From assembly GCA_900078775.1 (NCBI GenBank), contig LT549889.1, forward strand, positions 3,224,001-3,288,000: a stretch of 64,000 bases of DNA. Reading direction: 5' to 3'. Positions 36,934-45,500 of the stretch are shown here, in pieces (position 1 is the first letter of the stretch; every line of letters starts with the position of its first letter). A program made the position numbers and the translations under genes. This stretch comes from Mycolicibacterium aurum (GTDB lineage Bacteria; Actinomycetota; Actinomycetes; Mycobacteriales; Mycobacteriaceae). The notes beneath the pieces were generated by a model. That model ran no database searches and was not told where the DNA came from. It was given only the letters and a program-made list of their open reading frames with translations.

Positions 36934-38355
36934 TTACTGCCCCACTTCCAAGCTCAACAGGTCCTCGACCGTCTCCCGGCGCAGCAGCAGGCGTGCGGCG
37001 CCGTCCTTCACCGCCACCACCGCGGGGCGGCGCAGCATGTTGTACCGGCTCGACATCGAGTAGCAGTATGCGCCGGTGGCGGCGACCGCCAGCAGGTCCC
37101 CGGGCCCGAGGTCTTCGGACACCCAGGTGTCGCGGACGATGATATCGCCGCTCTCGCAATGCTTTCCGACGATTCGGGCCAGCACCGCGGGCCCGTCGCT
37201 GACCCGGGACACCAACCGCGCGTCGTACTCGGCGGCATACAGGGCGGGCCGGATGTTGTCGCTCATGCCGCCGTCCACGCTGACGTAGCGCCGGTGCGCG
37301 GTGGGGCTGGTCGCCACGTCCTTGACGGTGCCGACCTCGTAGAGGGTGATGGTGCCCGGCCCGGCGATGGCGCGCCCGGGTTCGACCACCAGGGTCGGGG
37401 TGGGCAGCCCGACCGCGGCCGCCTCGTTGCTGACGATAGCCATGAGCTTGTCGGCCAGTTCCTTCATGGGCGGCGGATCGTCGTGCGGCAGATACGAGAT
37501 GCCCAGACCGCCACCGAGATCGAGAACGCTCATCTGCGCGGTCTTGTCCACACCGAACTCGGCCACCACGTCGCGCAGCAGGCCGAGCAGGCGGCGCGCG
37601 GCGATCTCGAACCCGGACACGTCGAAGATCTGCGACCCGACATGGCAGTGCAGCCCGACCAGGCGCAGGTTGTCGGTGGCGAAGACGCGGCGCACCGCCT
37701 CCATGGCGGCACCGCTGGCCAGCGAGAGTCCGAACTTCTGGTCCTCGTGCGCGGTGGAGATGAATTCGTGGGTGTGTGCCTCCACCCCCGGGGTGACCCG
37801 CACCAGCACGTCCTGCACGACGCCGGCGGCGCCGGCGACGGCCTCCAGGCGCTCGATCTCGATCTCCGAGTCGATGACGATGTGCCCGACACCGGCCTTG
37901 ACCGCCGCGGCCAGTTCGTCGACCGATTTGTTGTTGCCGTGCACGGTGATCCGCTCGGCCGGGAAATCGGCGTGCAGCGCGACGGCCAGTTCACCGCCGG
38001 TGGCCACATCCAGCGACAGGCCCTCCTGGTGCACCCAGCGGGCGATCTCCGAGCACAGGAACGCCTTGGAGGCGTAGTGCACATGCTCTCCGCCGCCGAA
38101 CGCGTCGGCGATCTCGCGGCAACGTCCGCGGAAGTCGTCCTCGTCCACCACGAACAGCGGGGTGCCGAACTGCTCGGCCAGGTCCGTCACCGCGACGCCG
38201 GCCACCGAGACCACCCCGTCGGCACCGCGAACCAGGTTGCGCGGCCACACGTTCGGGGCCAACAGCATGATCTCGTCGGGCGTCTGTGGCTTTGCGGGGG
38301 CACCCGGATGGTGGGGTTCCTCGGCGTGCCGTTCCCCGGCGGGGTGGGCGATCAC
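36934..38355 (-). CDS. lysA: Diaminopimelate decarboxylase
   Basis: A 473-residue fold-III PLP enzyme making L-lysine from meso-diaminopimelate, the last lysine step. The PLP Lys is in [15 protein letters not shown], with the phosphate loop '[13 protein letters not shown]' and the substrate motif '[21 protein letters not shown]' (split). The GTG at 38355 shares a GTGA overlap with the argS stop. The first about 25 residues ([14 protein letters not shown]...) extend beyond the M. tuberculosis protein, so a start nearer [10 protein letters not shown] is possible. It heads the lysA-hom-thrC-thrB group behind argS. Confidence 0.95.
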   Translation of the reverse strand: MIAHPAGERHAEEPHHPGAPAKPQTPDEIMLLAPNVWPRNLVRGADGVVSVAGVAVTDLAEQFGTPLFVVDEDDFRGRCREIADAFGGGEHVHYASKAFLCSEIARWVHQEGLSLDVATGGELAVALHADFPAERITVHGNNKSVDELAAAVKAGVGHIVIDSEIEIERLEAVAGAAGVVQDVLVRVTPGVEAHTHEFISTAHEDQKFGLSLASGAAMEAVRRVFATDNLRLVGLHCHVGSQIFDVSGFEIAARRLLGLLRDVVAEFGVDKTAQMSVLDLGGGLGISYLPHDDPPPMKELADKLMAIVSNEAAAVGLPTPTLVVEPGRAIAGPGTITLYEVGTVKDVATSPTAHRRYVSVDGGMSDNIRPALYAAEYDARLVSRVSDGPAVLARIVGKHCESGDIIVRDTWVSEDLGPGDLLAVAATGAYCYSMSSRYNMLRRPAVVAVKDGAARLLLRRETVEDLLSLEVGQ

Positions 38356-40004
38356 ATCCGCTCCGGAGCGCTGACGCCGAGGATGGCCAGACCGTTGGCG
38401 ATGACCTGGCGGGTGGCCTCGCACAGCGCCAGCCGGGCCCGGTTCAGATCGCCGGCCTCTTCGTCGCCCTGCGGGAGCACCCGGCAGGAGTCGTAGAAGC
38501 GATGGTAGTCGCCGGCCAGATCCTCCAGGTAGCGGCACACCCGGTGCGGTTCACGCAGCGAGGCAGCGGTTTTCAGGACCCGGCCGAACTCGCCGAGGTT
38601 GCGGATCAGGGTGGCTTCCCGGTCGTGGGTGAGCAGGTCCAGGTGCGCGGTGTCCGCGGTCAGGCCGAGTTCGGCGGCGTTGCGCGCCAACGCGGAGAGC
38701 CGGGCGTGCGCGTACTGCACGTAGTAGACCGGGTTCTCGTTGGACGCGCTGGACCACAGCTCCAGGTCGATGTCGATCGGGCTGTTCACCGAGGACCGGA
38801 TCAGCACGTACCGGGCGGCGTCCACCCCGATGGCGTCCACCAGGTCGTCGAGGGTGATGACGGTGCCGGCCCGCTTGCTCATCCGCACCGGCTGCCCGTC
38901 GCGGACCAGGTTGACCATCTGGCCGATCAGCACCTCGACGGTGGCCGGATCGTCGCCCAGCGCCGCGGCGGCGGCCTTGAGCCGGGCGATGTAGCCGTGG
39001 TGGTCGGCGCCGAGCATGTAGATGCACAGGTTGAACCCGCGCTTGCGCTTGTCCAGGTAATAGGCGAGGTCACCGGCGATATAGGCGGGGTTGCCGTCGC
39101 TCTTGATGACCACCCGGTCCTTGTCGTCACCGAAGTCGGTGGTGCGCAGCCAGGTCGCGCCGTCCTGCTCGTAGATGGCCCCGTTGTCGCGCAGTTTCGC
39201 GATGGCCTGGTCCACCCGGCCGGACGTGTGCATCGAGTCCTCGTGGGTGTACACGTCGAAATCGGTGCCGAACTCGTGCAGCGACTCCTTGATGTGGGCG
39301 AACATCAGGTCCACGCCGATGGAGCGGAAGGTCTCCTGCTGCTCGTCGGCGGGCAGGCTCAGCGCGTCGGGCGCCTTCTCCAGGATGGCGGTCGCGATGT
39401 CGTTGATGTAGGCACCGGCGTAACCGTCCTCCGGGGCGGGCTCGCCCTTGGCGGCGGCGATCAGCGAGCGGGCGAACCGGTCGATCTGGGCGCCGTGGTC
39501 GTTGAAGTAATACTCCCGGGTGACCGCCGCGCCCTGAGTGCTCAGCAGCCGGCCCAGCGCATCGCCCACGGCGGCCCACCGGGTGCCGCCGATGTGGATC
39601 GGGCCGGTCGGGTTGGCCGACACGAATTCCAGGTTGATGTTCTGGGCGGCCAGCTCGGCGGAGTGGCCGTACTCGGCGCCCGCGTCGAGCACGTTGGCCA
39701 CCACCACGCCCTGAGCGGCGGCGTCGATGCGCAGGTTGACGAATCCGGGGCCGGCGATCTCGGCGGCGGCGATCCCGTCCACGTCGGCGAGCGCGGCGGC
39801 CAGCCAGCCGGCCAGTTCGCGCGGGTTGACTCCCACCTTCTTTCCGAGCTGCAGGGCCACATTGGTGGCGTAATCGCCGTGCTCGGGGTTGCGCGGACGC
39901 TCGACGGTGATGGTGTCGGGCAGCGCGCTGGTATCGAGGCTGTGCTCCGTCAGGACCGCGGCGGCGGTGGCTTTGAGCAGGGCAGCCAGATCGGCAGGTG
40001 TCAC
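38352..40004 (-). CDS. argS: Arginine--tRNA ligase
   Basis: A 550-residue class I aminoacyl-tRNA synthetase. The HIGH motif appears as [16 protein letters not shown] and the KMSKS equivalent as [16 protein letters not shown]; the N-terminal additional domain and C-terminal DALR anticodon-binding helices ('[16 protein letters not shown]') are present. GTG start at 40004 with TAGGAT 8 nt upstream and no good Shine-Dalgarno sequence. The stop overlaps lysA. A tRNA-Arg gene lies about 105 bp away on the other strand, a conserved mycobacterial pairing. Confidence 0.97.
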   Translation of the reverse strand: MTPADLAALLKATAAAVLTEHSLDTSALPDTITVERPRNPEHGDYATNVALQLGKKVGVNPRELAGWLAAALADVDGIAAAEIAGPGFVNLRIDAAAQGVVVANVLDAGAEYGHSAELAAQNINLEFVSANPTGPIHIGGTRWAAVGDALGRLLSTQGAAVTREYYFNDHGAQIDRFARSLIAAAKGEPAPEDGYAGAYINDIATAILEKAPDALSLPADEQQETFRSIGVDLMFAHIKESLHEFGTDFDVYTHEDSMHTSGRVDQAIAKLRDNGAIYEQDGATWLRTTDFGDDKDRVVIKSDGNPAYIAGDLAYYLDKRKRGFNLCIYMLGADHHGYIARLKAAAAALGDDPATVEVLIGQMVNLVRDGQPVRMSKRAGTVITLDDLVDAIGVDAARYVLIRSSVNSPIDIDLELWSSASNENPVYYVQYAHARLSALARNAAELGLTADTAHLDLLTHDREATLIRNLGEFGRVLKTAASLREPHRVCRYLEDLAGDYHRFYDSCRVLPQGDEEAGDLNRARLALCEATRQVIANGLAILGVSAPERM

Positions 40005-40012
40005 GAGGGATC

Positions 40013-40018
40013 ATCCTA
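40013..40018 (-). promoter_or_regulatory. Putative -10 box of argS (leaderless)
   Basis: TAGGAT on the minus strand, eight nucleotides before the GTG start. Confidence 0.45.
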
Positions 40019-40108
40019 TGACGCGCGGACCTCAGGTCCCGAATCCAATACCGGTTCGAAGATGCGCTACGCTGTGCACGCCCAACCGGCGCAGCTTCAT
40101 CTGATTGC

Positions 40109-40181
40109 GCCCCCGTAGCTCAGGGGATAGAGCGTCTGCCTCCGGAGCAGAAGGCCGCAGGTTCGAATCCTGCCGGGGGCA
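40109..40181 (+). tRNA. tRNA-Arg (anticodon CCG)
   Basis: A complete cloverleaf: acceptor GCCCCCG paired with CGGGGGC, D-arm TAGCTCAGGGGATAGAGC, anticodon stem TCTGC/GCAGA with loop CTCCGGA (anticodon CCG), and T-arm CAGGTTCGAATCCTG. Discriminator A; CCA is not encoded. It reads CGG codons, which are frequent in this GC-rich genome. Confidence 0.96.
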
Positions 40182-40237
40182 CCCACTCTGAACTGCGATG
40201 ATTCGCATTCGAACGGCTCCGGCCGAAGTCTCGGGGA

Positions 40238-41029
40238 CTAGCCCAACCGCACCCGGTAGCTCCGCGGCCAGTCCTTGCCGCTGATCAGGAACTCCGTGCC
40301 CGTGATGTGCGCGATACCGCTGACCACCTGACGCAGCCGGTCGCGGTCGGCGGACGACCACAGCCCGGAGACGTCGGCGACCAGATCGACCGCGCCGGTG
40401 CCCGGGTCGAGCCGGACGAAGGTGTCGTCGGGCCAGGCCGCCGCCCAGACCCGGCCGTCGACGCATTCCAGTTCGTTCAGACCGTCGACGGGCTGACCGT
40501 CGCGGGTGACGCGGACACCACCGGTCTCGGCGAAGGTCGTCTGGTCGTGGAAGCGCAGGCGATCGGTGCCGTCGCTGCGGATGAAACGCGCGCCGTCGTG
40601 GCACAGGCCCCAGCCCTGCCCGTCCACCGGGACTTCACGGCGCGGAGTGAACGACGCCCGGTCCCATTCGATGGCGACACCGTCGGCGTAGGTCAGCTGC
40701 CAGATGCTGTCTCCGACGACGGCGATGCCCTCACCGAAGTAGTCGCCCGGCAGCGGGACCGCGCGCAGCACAACGCCGGTGACCGGATCGACCTGCCGAA
40801 GCTCGGATCTGCCCTGCTCGCCGGTGGCCTCGTACAGGACCGGGCCGTCGAACTCGAGACCCTCGCTGTAGGCCCCGGAATCGTGCCGCACCACCGCCAG
40901 CACGGTGGGCTCGATGACCGGCACCGGCTCCGCGTGCGCCCGGGCGAGCAGCGGAGCACCCGGTCCGGCCAGTGTCGCACCGCCGATCATCACCGCCGCC
41001 AGCACCGACGCGTACCCGACCAGCCTCAT
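40238..41029 (-). CDS. Exported glutaminyl-peptide cyclotransferase-like protein
   Basis: A 263-residue protein with an N-terminal signal peptide (MRLVGYASVLAAVMIGGATL, Ala-rich, cut near RAHAEP) and a five-bladed beta-propeller of the plant-type glutamine cyclotransferase family. Typical motifs are 'DSGAYSEGLEFDGPVLYEAT', 'GEGIAVVGDSIWQLTYADGV' (split) and 'GQGWGLCHDGARFIRSDGTD', with 'GLNELECVDGRVWA' carrying the conserved Asn-Glu-Leu. It would convert N-terminal Gln of exported peptides to pyroglutamate; the in vivo substrate is unknown. It is convergent with tRNA-Arg (56-bp gap). A TAGAAC hexamer sits 6 nt from the ATG, an imperfect -10 box. Confidence 0.85.
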   Translation of the reverse strand: MRLVGYASVLAAVMIGGATLAGPGAPLLARAHAEPVPVIEPTVLAVVRHDSGAYSEGLEFDGPVLYEATGEQGRSELRQVDPVTGVVLRAVPLPGDYFGEGIAVVGDSIWQLTYADGVAIEWDRASFTPRREVPVDGQGWGLCHDGARFIRSDGTDRLRFHDQTTFAETGGVRVTRDGQPVDGLNELECVDGRVWAAAWPDDTFVRLDPGTGAVDLVADVSGLWSSADRDRLRQVVSGIAHITGTEFLISGKDWPRSYRVRLG

Positions 41030-41084
41030 GGTTACGTTCTACCCCCAACAGTGCGTTGACCAGGCGCCATGGGGCAGATCGGTT

Positions 41085-41090
41085 TACCAT
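41085..41090 (+). promoter_or_regulatory. Putative -10 box of the 97-residue gene (leaderless)
   Basis: TACCAT on the plus strand, six nucleotides before the ATG at 41097. Confidence 0.45.
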
Positions 41091-41096
41091 CTGCCG

Positions 41097-41390
41097 ATGT
41101 TCCGGATCGACGGCATCAACGGTGAGAGCATCGTGATCGACGGCGTGTGGGTGGAGAAGCTGCGGGCCAACACCTCGACCGGCCGCAAGCCCGCCGACAG
41201 GTATGCGGGCACCGACGTCAAGGAATTCAGCCGGCGCAAGAGACTGTTCGGCGGCGGCCGTGAAGACCTGCTGCAACTCACCGTCAACGTCGGCGCGTTC
41301 GTCTCGCTGGTGGTCCCGGCCGAGAAACGGGCCGAGGTCGATGCGCTGCTGGCCGAGCTCGACGCCGCCCGGCGGCGCGCCACGGCGTAG
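41097..41390 (+). CDS. Small cytoplasmic protein of unknown function
   Basis: A 97-residue protein beginning MFRIDGINGESIVIDGVWVE. The N-terminal half looks beta-rich, with a 'YAGTDVKEFSRRKRLFGG' basic segment, and the C-terminal 20 residues form a charged helix. I recognise no family and see no signal peptide or membrane helix. The reading frame has the expected third-position GC bias, and a TANNNT box 6 nt upstream supports transcription, so I consider it a real gene. It is divergent from the cyclotransferase gene (67 bp apart). Confidence 0.65.
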   Translation: MFRIDGINGESIVIDGVWVEKLRANTSTGRKPADRYAGTDVKEFSRRKRLFGGGREDLLQLTVNVGAFVSLVVPAEKRAEVDALLAELDAARRRATA

Positions 41391-41504
41391 CCGCCACACC
41401 TGTGTTCGCCCGTCGGATACTCCCCCGATCCGCTGTGACCTGGGGGCGCAGACCCGGCTGATCGATACCCTGTGGACACACGCTCGTTGTGCCCGGAGGC
41501 CACG

Positions 41505-41576
41505 ATGACCAACTCGACGCGGATGACCAACTCGACGCGGATGACCAACTCGACGCGGATGACCAACTCGACCCGG
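41505..41576 (+). repeat. 18-bp tandem repeat, four copies, spanning the start codon
   Basis: The unit ATGACCAACTCGACGCGG occurs at 41505, 41523, 41541 and 41559; the last copy differs by one base (acgcgg to acccgg). Each unit begins with ATG in the same frame, encoding MTNSTR four times. Confidence 0.95.
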
Positions 41577-41897
41577 CCATCCCACACGGCCATCCCACCC
41601 AGGGTCGCCCTGGCGGCCGTCGCTGCCGGCGCGGCGCTGCTGATGTGCCTCGGTCTCGCGCATGCCGATCCGGACGACGACCTGAAGGCCGACCCCTCGG
41701 TGGTACATGTCAGCACCGGCGTCGGGGCGCAAGACCGCTCAACGGGAACGCAGGGCGTCCTCCGGCAATCGTCGATCCAGGGAAACGTCCGACCGTCGAT
41801 GAAGACGAAACCCGGCACCAAGGCGTACCCGATGAAGAACCCCGCCACCGGTATCGGTTTCGACTGCCCGCAACCGTGGTCGCAGCACTGCCACTGA
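41505..41897 (+). CDS. Small exported protein with MTNSTR repeat N-terminus
   Basis: A 130-residue protein whose first 24 residues are four MTNSTR repeats, followed by an export signal (RVALAAVAAGAALLMCLGLA, then HADPDDD) and a polar mature part ending FDCPQPWSQHCH with two cysteines. GGAGG at 41495-41499 lies 5 nt before the first ATG, so translation should start there, although each repeat supplies another ATG farther away. No family was recognised. The long N-region before the hydrophobic core is unusual, and repeat-number change would alter its length. It is convergent with the GIY-YIG gene (14-bp gap). Confidence 0.75.
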   Translation: MTNSTRMTNSTRMTNSTRMTNSTRPSHTAIPPRVALAAVAAGAALLMCLGLAHADPDDDLKADPSVVHVSTGVGAQDRSTGTQGVLRQSSIQGNVRPSMKTKPGTKAYPMKNPATGIGFDCPQPWSQHCH

Positions 41898-41911
41898 CCG
41901 GCGCGAGACCG

Positions 41912-42544
41912 TCAGGTCCACTCCGCGAGGATCCGCAGCTTCCCGGCCTTCACCGCGGCCTCGCGGCGGCGCCGCTTGAGTTCCGCGGCGAACGGATTGC
42001 GCTCGTTGTCCTGGAAGTTCAGCGGCAGCAGCAGCGCCTTGATCAGCTTGGGTTCCAGGTACCACGGTTCGGGGTGCTGCACCCAGGACACCGCGGCGTT
42101 CTCGGCCATCCACGTGTTCAGCAGCGCCTCGCCGCCGGCGAAGGTCTGGCGCTTGCCCGAGCCGACCCGGCGCAGCGCGAAACCGAGTTCCTCGCCGAGC
42201 AGCACGCCGAGGGATTTGCGCAGCGTGGACCCGTCCGCGCTACCGTTGCCCGCGCCGAAGTGATAGCGGATGCGTTTGCGGAGATCCTGCGGCGGGCGCG
42301 GTTTGCCGTCCGCCCGCGGCGGGCCCGGGCAGACCCCGACGTACAGCAGCGTCCAGCCATCCCGCACCTCACAGCCCTCGACGTCGATATCGCCGGGGAT
42401 CTCCTTGAACCACCACCCGTAGGCGCCGGGCACCGCGGGCACCGGACCCGGGTCGGCCAGCACCTCGTCCCGCGTATACCGCTGAGCAGCAAGGAAATTG
42501 GCGACTGCATCGGCAGCACGCTTCGCGGACATCGACTCGGCCAT
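41912..42544 (-). CDS. GIY-YIG-like nuclease domain protein
   Basis: A 210-residue protein. The segment 'PGAYGWWFKEIP' with 'WTLLYVGVCPGP' and 'QDLRKRIRYHFGAG' resembles the GIY, YIG and arginine motifs of GIY-YIG endonucleases (here GAY and YVG), followed by 'LLNTWMAENAAVSWVQHPEP' and a basic C-terminal tail. The classical downstream Glu may be in 'WYLEPKLIKALLLPLNFQDN', which has the Asn/Glu arrangement of the family. It may act on DNA, but the actual activity is unknown. A TAGGCT box sits 6 nt from the ATG, so the gene is likely leaderless. It stands alone. Confidence 0.7.
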   Translation of the reverse strand: MAESMSAKRAADAVANFLAAQRYTRDEVLADPGPVPAVPGAYGWWFKEIPGDIDVEGCEVRDGWTLLYVGVCPGPPRADGKPRPPQDLRKRIRYHFGAGNGSADGSTLRKSLGVLLGEELGFALRRVGSGKRQTFAGGEALLNTWMAENAAVSWVQHPEPWYLEPKLIKALLLPLNFQDNERNPFAAELKRRRREAAVKAGKLRILAEWT

Positions 42545-42550
42545 TGGTTC

Positions 42551-42556
42551 AGCCTA
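42551..42556 (-). promoter_or_regulatory. Putative -10 box of the GIY-YIG gene (leaderless)
   Basis: TAGGCT on the minus strand, six nucleotides before the ATG. Confidence 0.5.
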
Positions 42557-42581
42557 GTCCCGGATGCCACCGGGCGATCCG

Positions 42582-45500
42582 TCAGAGCACGTCGGCACCC
42601 GCGTTGATCGCCTGGTTCTCCACGATCACGTCCATGATCACCCCGACCACCGGTTTCGGTGTCCAGTCCGAGCGGAAGATGCCCATGGTGGCCTCGTGCG
42701 GCAACGGATCCACATAGTCGGCGAAGGTGTGGATGAACGCCGGCCCGGCGAACGCCAGTTCACGCCAGGCCCGCAGGAAGTCACCCACGAAGGCGGCCTG
42801 GGTGGCCTCCCCGCCCTCGGACACCGGCTGCCCGTACTCGGTGGCCCAGATCTTCAAGTTTGCGTCGCCGTTGGCGACCATCACCGCATACAACTGCTGG
42901 GCCTGGGTGAGCGGCACCCCGGCGTGGCCCTCCCCGGCCGAGAACGGCACCCCGTAGTGATACGGATGGAACGCCAGCGCGTCGAAGTATCCGCCCGCTC
43001 CGGCGGCGTACATCTGGGACAGATAGGTCACCGGATTGATCGCCGGGCCGCCCGGAACCTCGGCCACCGCCGCCACCGAGCCGCCGATGACGGTTGCGGC
43101 CGGATCCGCGGACTTGATCGCGGTGTAGGCGACCCTGAGCAACGCGGTGTAGGCCGCCGCGTCCGGGGTGGGCGCCCAGAAGCCCTTGTAGTTCGGCTCG
43201 TTCCAGATCTCGTAGTCGGCCACCTTGCCCTGGTAGCGGGTCGCCACCGCGGAGACGAAGTCGCCGAAGGCGACCAGATCGGTGGGCGCCCCCTGATACG
43301 GCGGCTGACCGGGTGTCGCCGCCCAGTCCGGCGTGGTGTTGATGGTGGCCAGCACCTTGATGCCGTGGGCGTTGGCGCTGTCGACCATGCGGTCCACCGC
43401 GGCCCAGTCGAAGGTGTCGTCCTCGGGCTCGGCCCCGGCCCACGGCAACAGGATTCGGATGGTCCCCACGCCCGCGGCCTTGAGCAGGCCCAGGGCCGTG
43501 TCGGTGTCGGCCTGGGAGTAGAAGTACATCTGCTGGGTGTTGACGGCCACCGTGGTCGCCCGTTGGTCGATCGCCGACGCCGACGGCGGCGCGATGACGA
43601 CTTCCACGGTGGCCGTGGCGACTCCGCCGAATCCGTCGGTGATGGTGACGGTGAAGCTGTCGGTGTCCACGCCCTCGGTCACCAACGCGCGGTAGCGGGC
43701 GTCGACGTCGGGGATGTAGGTGAACTGCCCGTCGGCGCGCACCTGCACCGTGCCGAAGCCCGGGCCCGAGCCCAGGCTGTAGGTCAACGCATCTCCGTCG
43801 GGATCCTCGGCGGTGACGACGCCGGTCACCGCGCCCAGGGCGCTGGACCCACCGGTGACGGCCCCGGCCCCGTCGACCGGCGCCGCGTTGTCCGTCGGGA
43901 TCCTGGCGATGCTCAACTTGATGGTCTTGGTGACGGTGCCGCCGAAGCCGTCGCTCACGGTGATGCTGACGGTCTCGGACTTGGCCGCGGCACTCGCCCC
44001 GCGTTTGGAGGCGGCGGCGCGGGCCGCCGCGGTCGGGGTGTAGGTGAACGTTCCGTCCGGGTTGACGGTGAAGGTGCCCTTGCTGGTCTTGCCGACCGTG
44101 TAGGCCAGCGGGTCACCGTCGGCGTCGGTGGCGTTGATCGCCCCGGTGATCACCCCGGAGCGTTCCTGAGGGTTGCCCAATGTCGTTGCGGCCCAGACCG
44201 GTTTGATGTTGGCGGCCCCGATCTTGACATTGACCGTCACCGGCACGACACCGCCGTGTCCGTCATCGACGGTGATGGTGAAGGTGTCGGTCTTATCGGC
44301 GTAGGTGGCGCCCGGGGCAGTGGCCACGGCCAGTGCCGCTGCGGTCGGGGTGTAGGTGAATCCACCGCCACTGGTCACCGCGACTGCGCCCTTGGCCGGG
44401 TCGGTCCAGGTGAAGCTCACCTTGTCACGGTCACCGTCGGTCGCCTTGACGGTGCCCTTGACCATTCCCAAGGTGGCGTTGGGTTTACCGATCGTCGTGC
44501 TGACGGTCGGTACCTTGTTCGCGGGATCGATTGCGATGGTGATGGTTTGGGCGTAGGTGCCATACCGACCGTCGGAGACGACCACGGTGAACGAGTCGGT
44601 GGTCGCCGAGGTGGGGGCGCCCACCTTGGACGCGGCATGGCGGGCCGCGGCGGTGGGCGTATAGGTGTAGGTGCCGTCGGTCTTGAGCACCAGTTTGCCC
44701 TTGGCGGGTTTACCGGTGAGCTGATAGGTCAGCGGGTCGCCGTCGAAGTCGACGACCCCCACGGTGCCGGCCACGGTGCCGGTGGCCGGGTTGGTGACGG
44801 TGTAGGACGGGTCATTGGAGAACGGTGCGCGGTTTTCGGGGACCAACGAGAAGACATGGGCCGCACCGGTGTCGGGGTTAGTGAAGAACATCCGGGTGGC
44901 GTCCGGGCTGAGCACCATGCCGGTCGGGCCGGTCAGGCCATCGATCTCGGCGACGCCCAGCACCGCGGCGCCGCGGAGATCCAGGGCCGCCACCAGGCCG
45001 CTGCCGGTGGTGACCATCGCCGCGGAACTGTCCCCGGTGAGCACGATGCCGCTCAGCGCGTGCCCGAGTTCCAGTGTGGCGACTGTCTTCTTGGCGAAGT
45101 CGTAGACGGTGAGCCCGCCGGTCGCATCGACGGCGTACACAGTCTGCAGGACCGAGCTGTAGGCCAGCCCGGTCGGCGGCTCACCGGTGTCGGTGAGCTT
45201 GCTGGCCTTCGTCGCGGTAGAGGAAAACACGGACAGGTGACCGCCGGCGGGTGTCGAGCCGGCCACGATGATCCGCTTGCCGTCCGCGCTCACCGCGAGG
45301 TGCGTCGCCGTCACACCCGCGTCCAGACGCACGGTGCCGGCGATCCTGTTGTTCGACGTGTTGATCTTGGTGACGGTGGCGGCCGTTCCGCTGGCGACGT
45401 ACAGCACGCTGCCGCTCGGATTGATGGTGATGGCGGTGGGATCGGTGACGTTGATGGTCGCCCTCGTCAGGCCGGTGGCGGTGTCGATGACGGTGACGGT

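Noticed and set aside
40040..40105. Promoter for tRNA-Arg
   Set aside because: TACGCT near 40069 could be a -10 box, but no -35 partner fits at 16-18 bp; left out.
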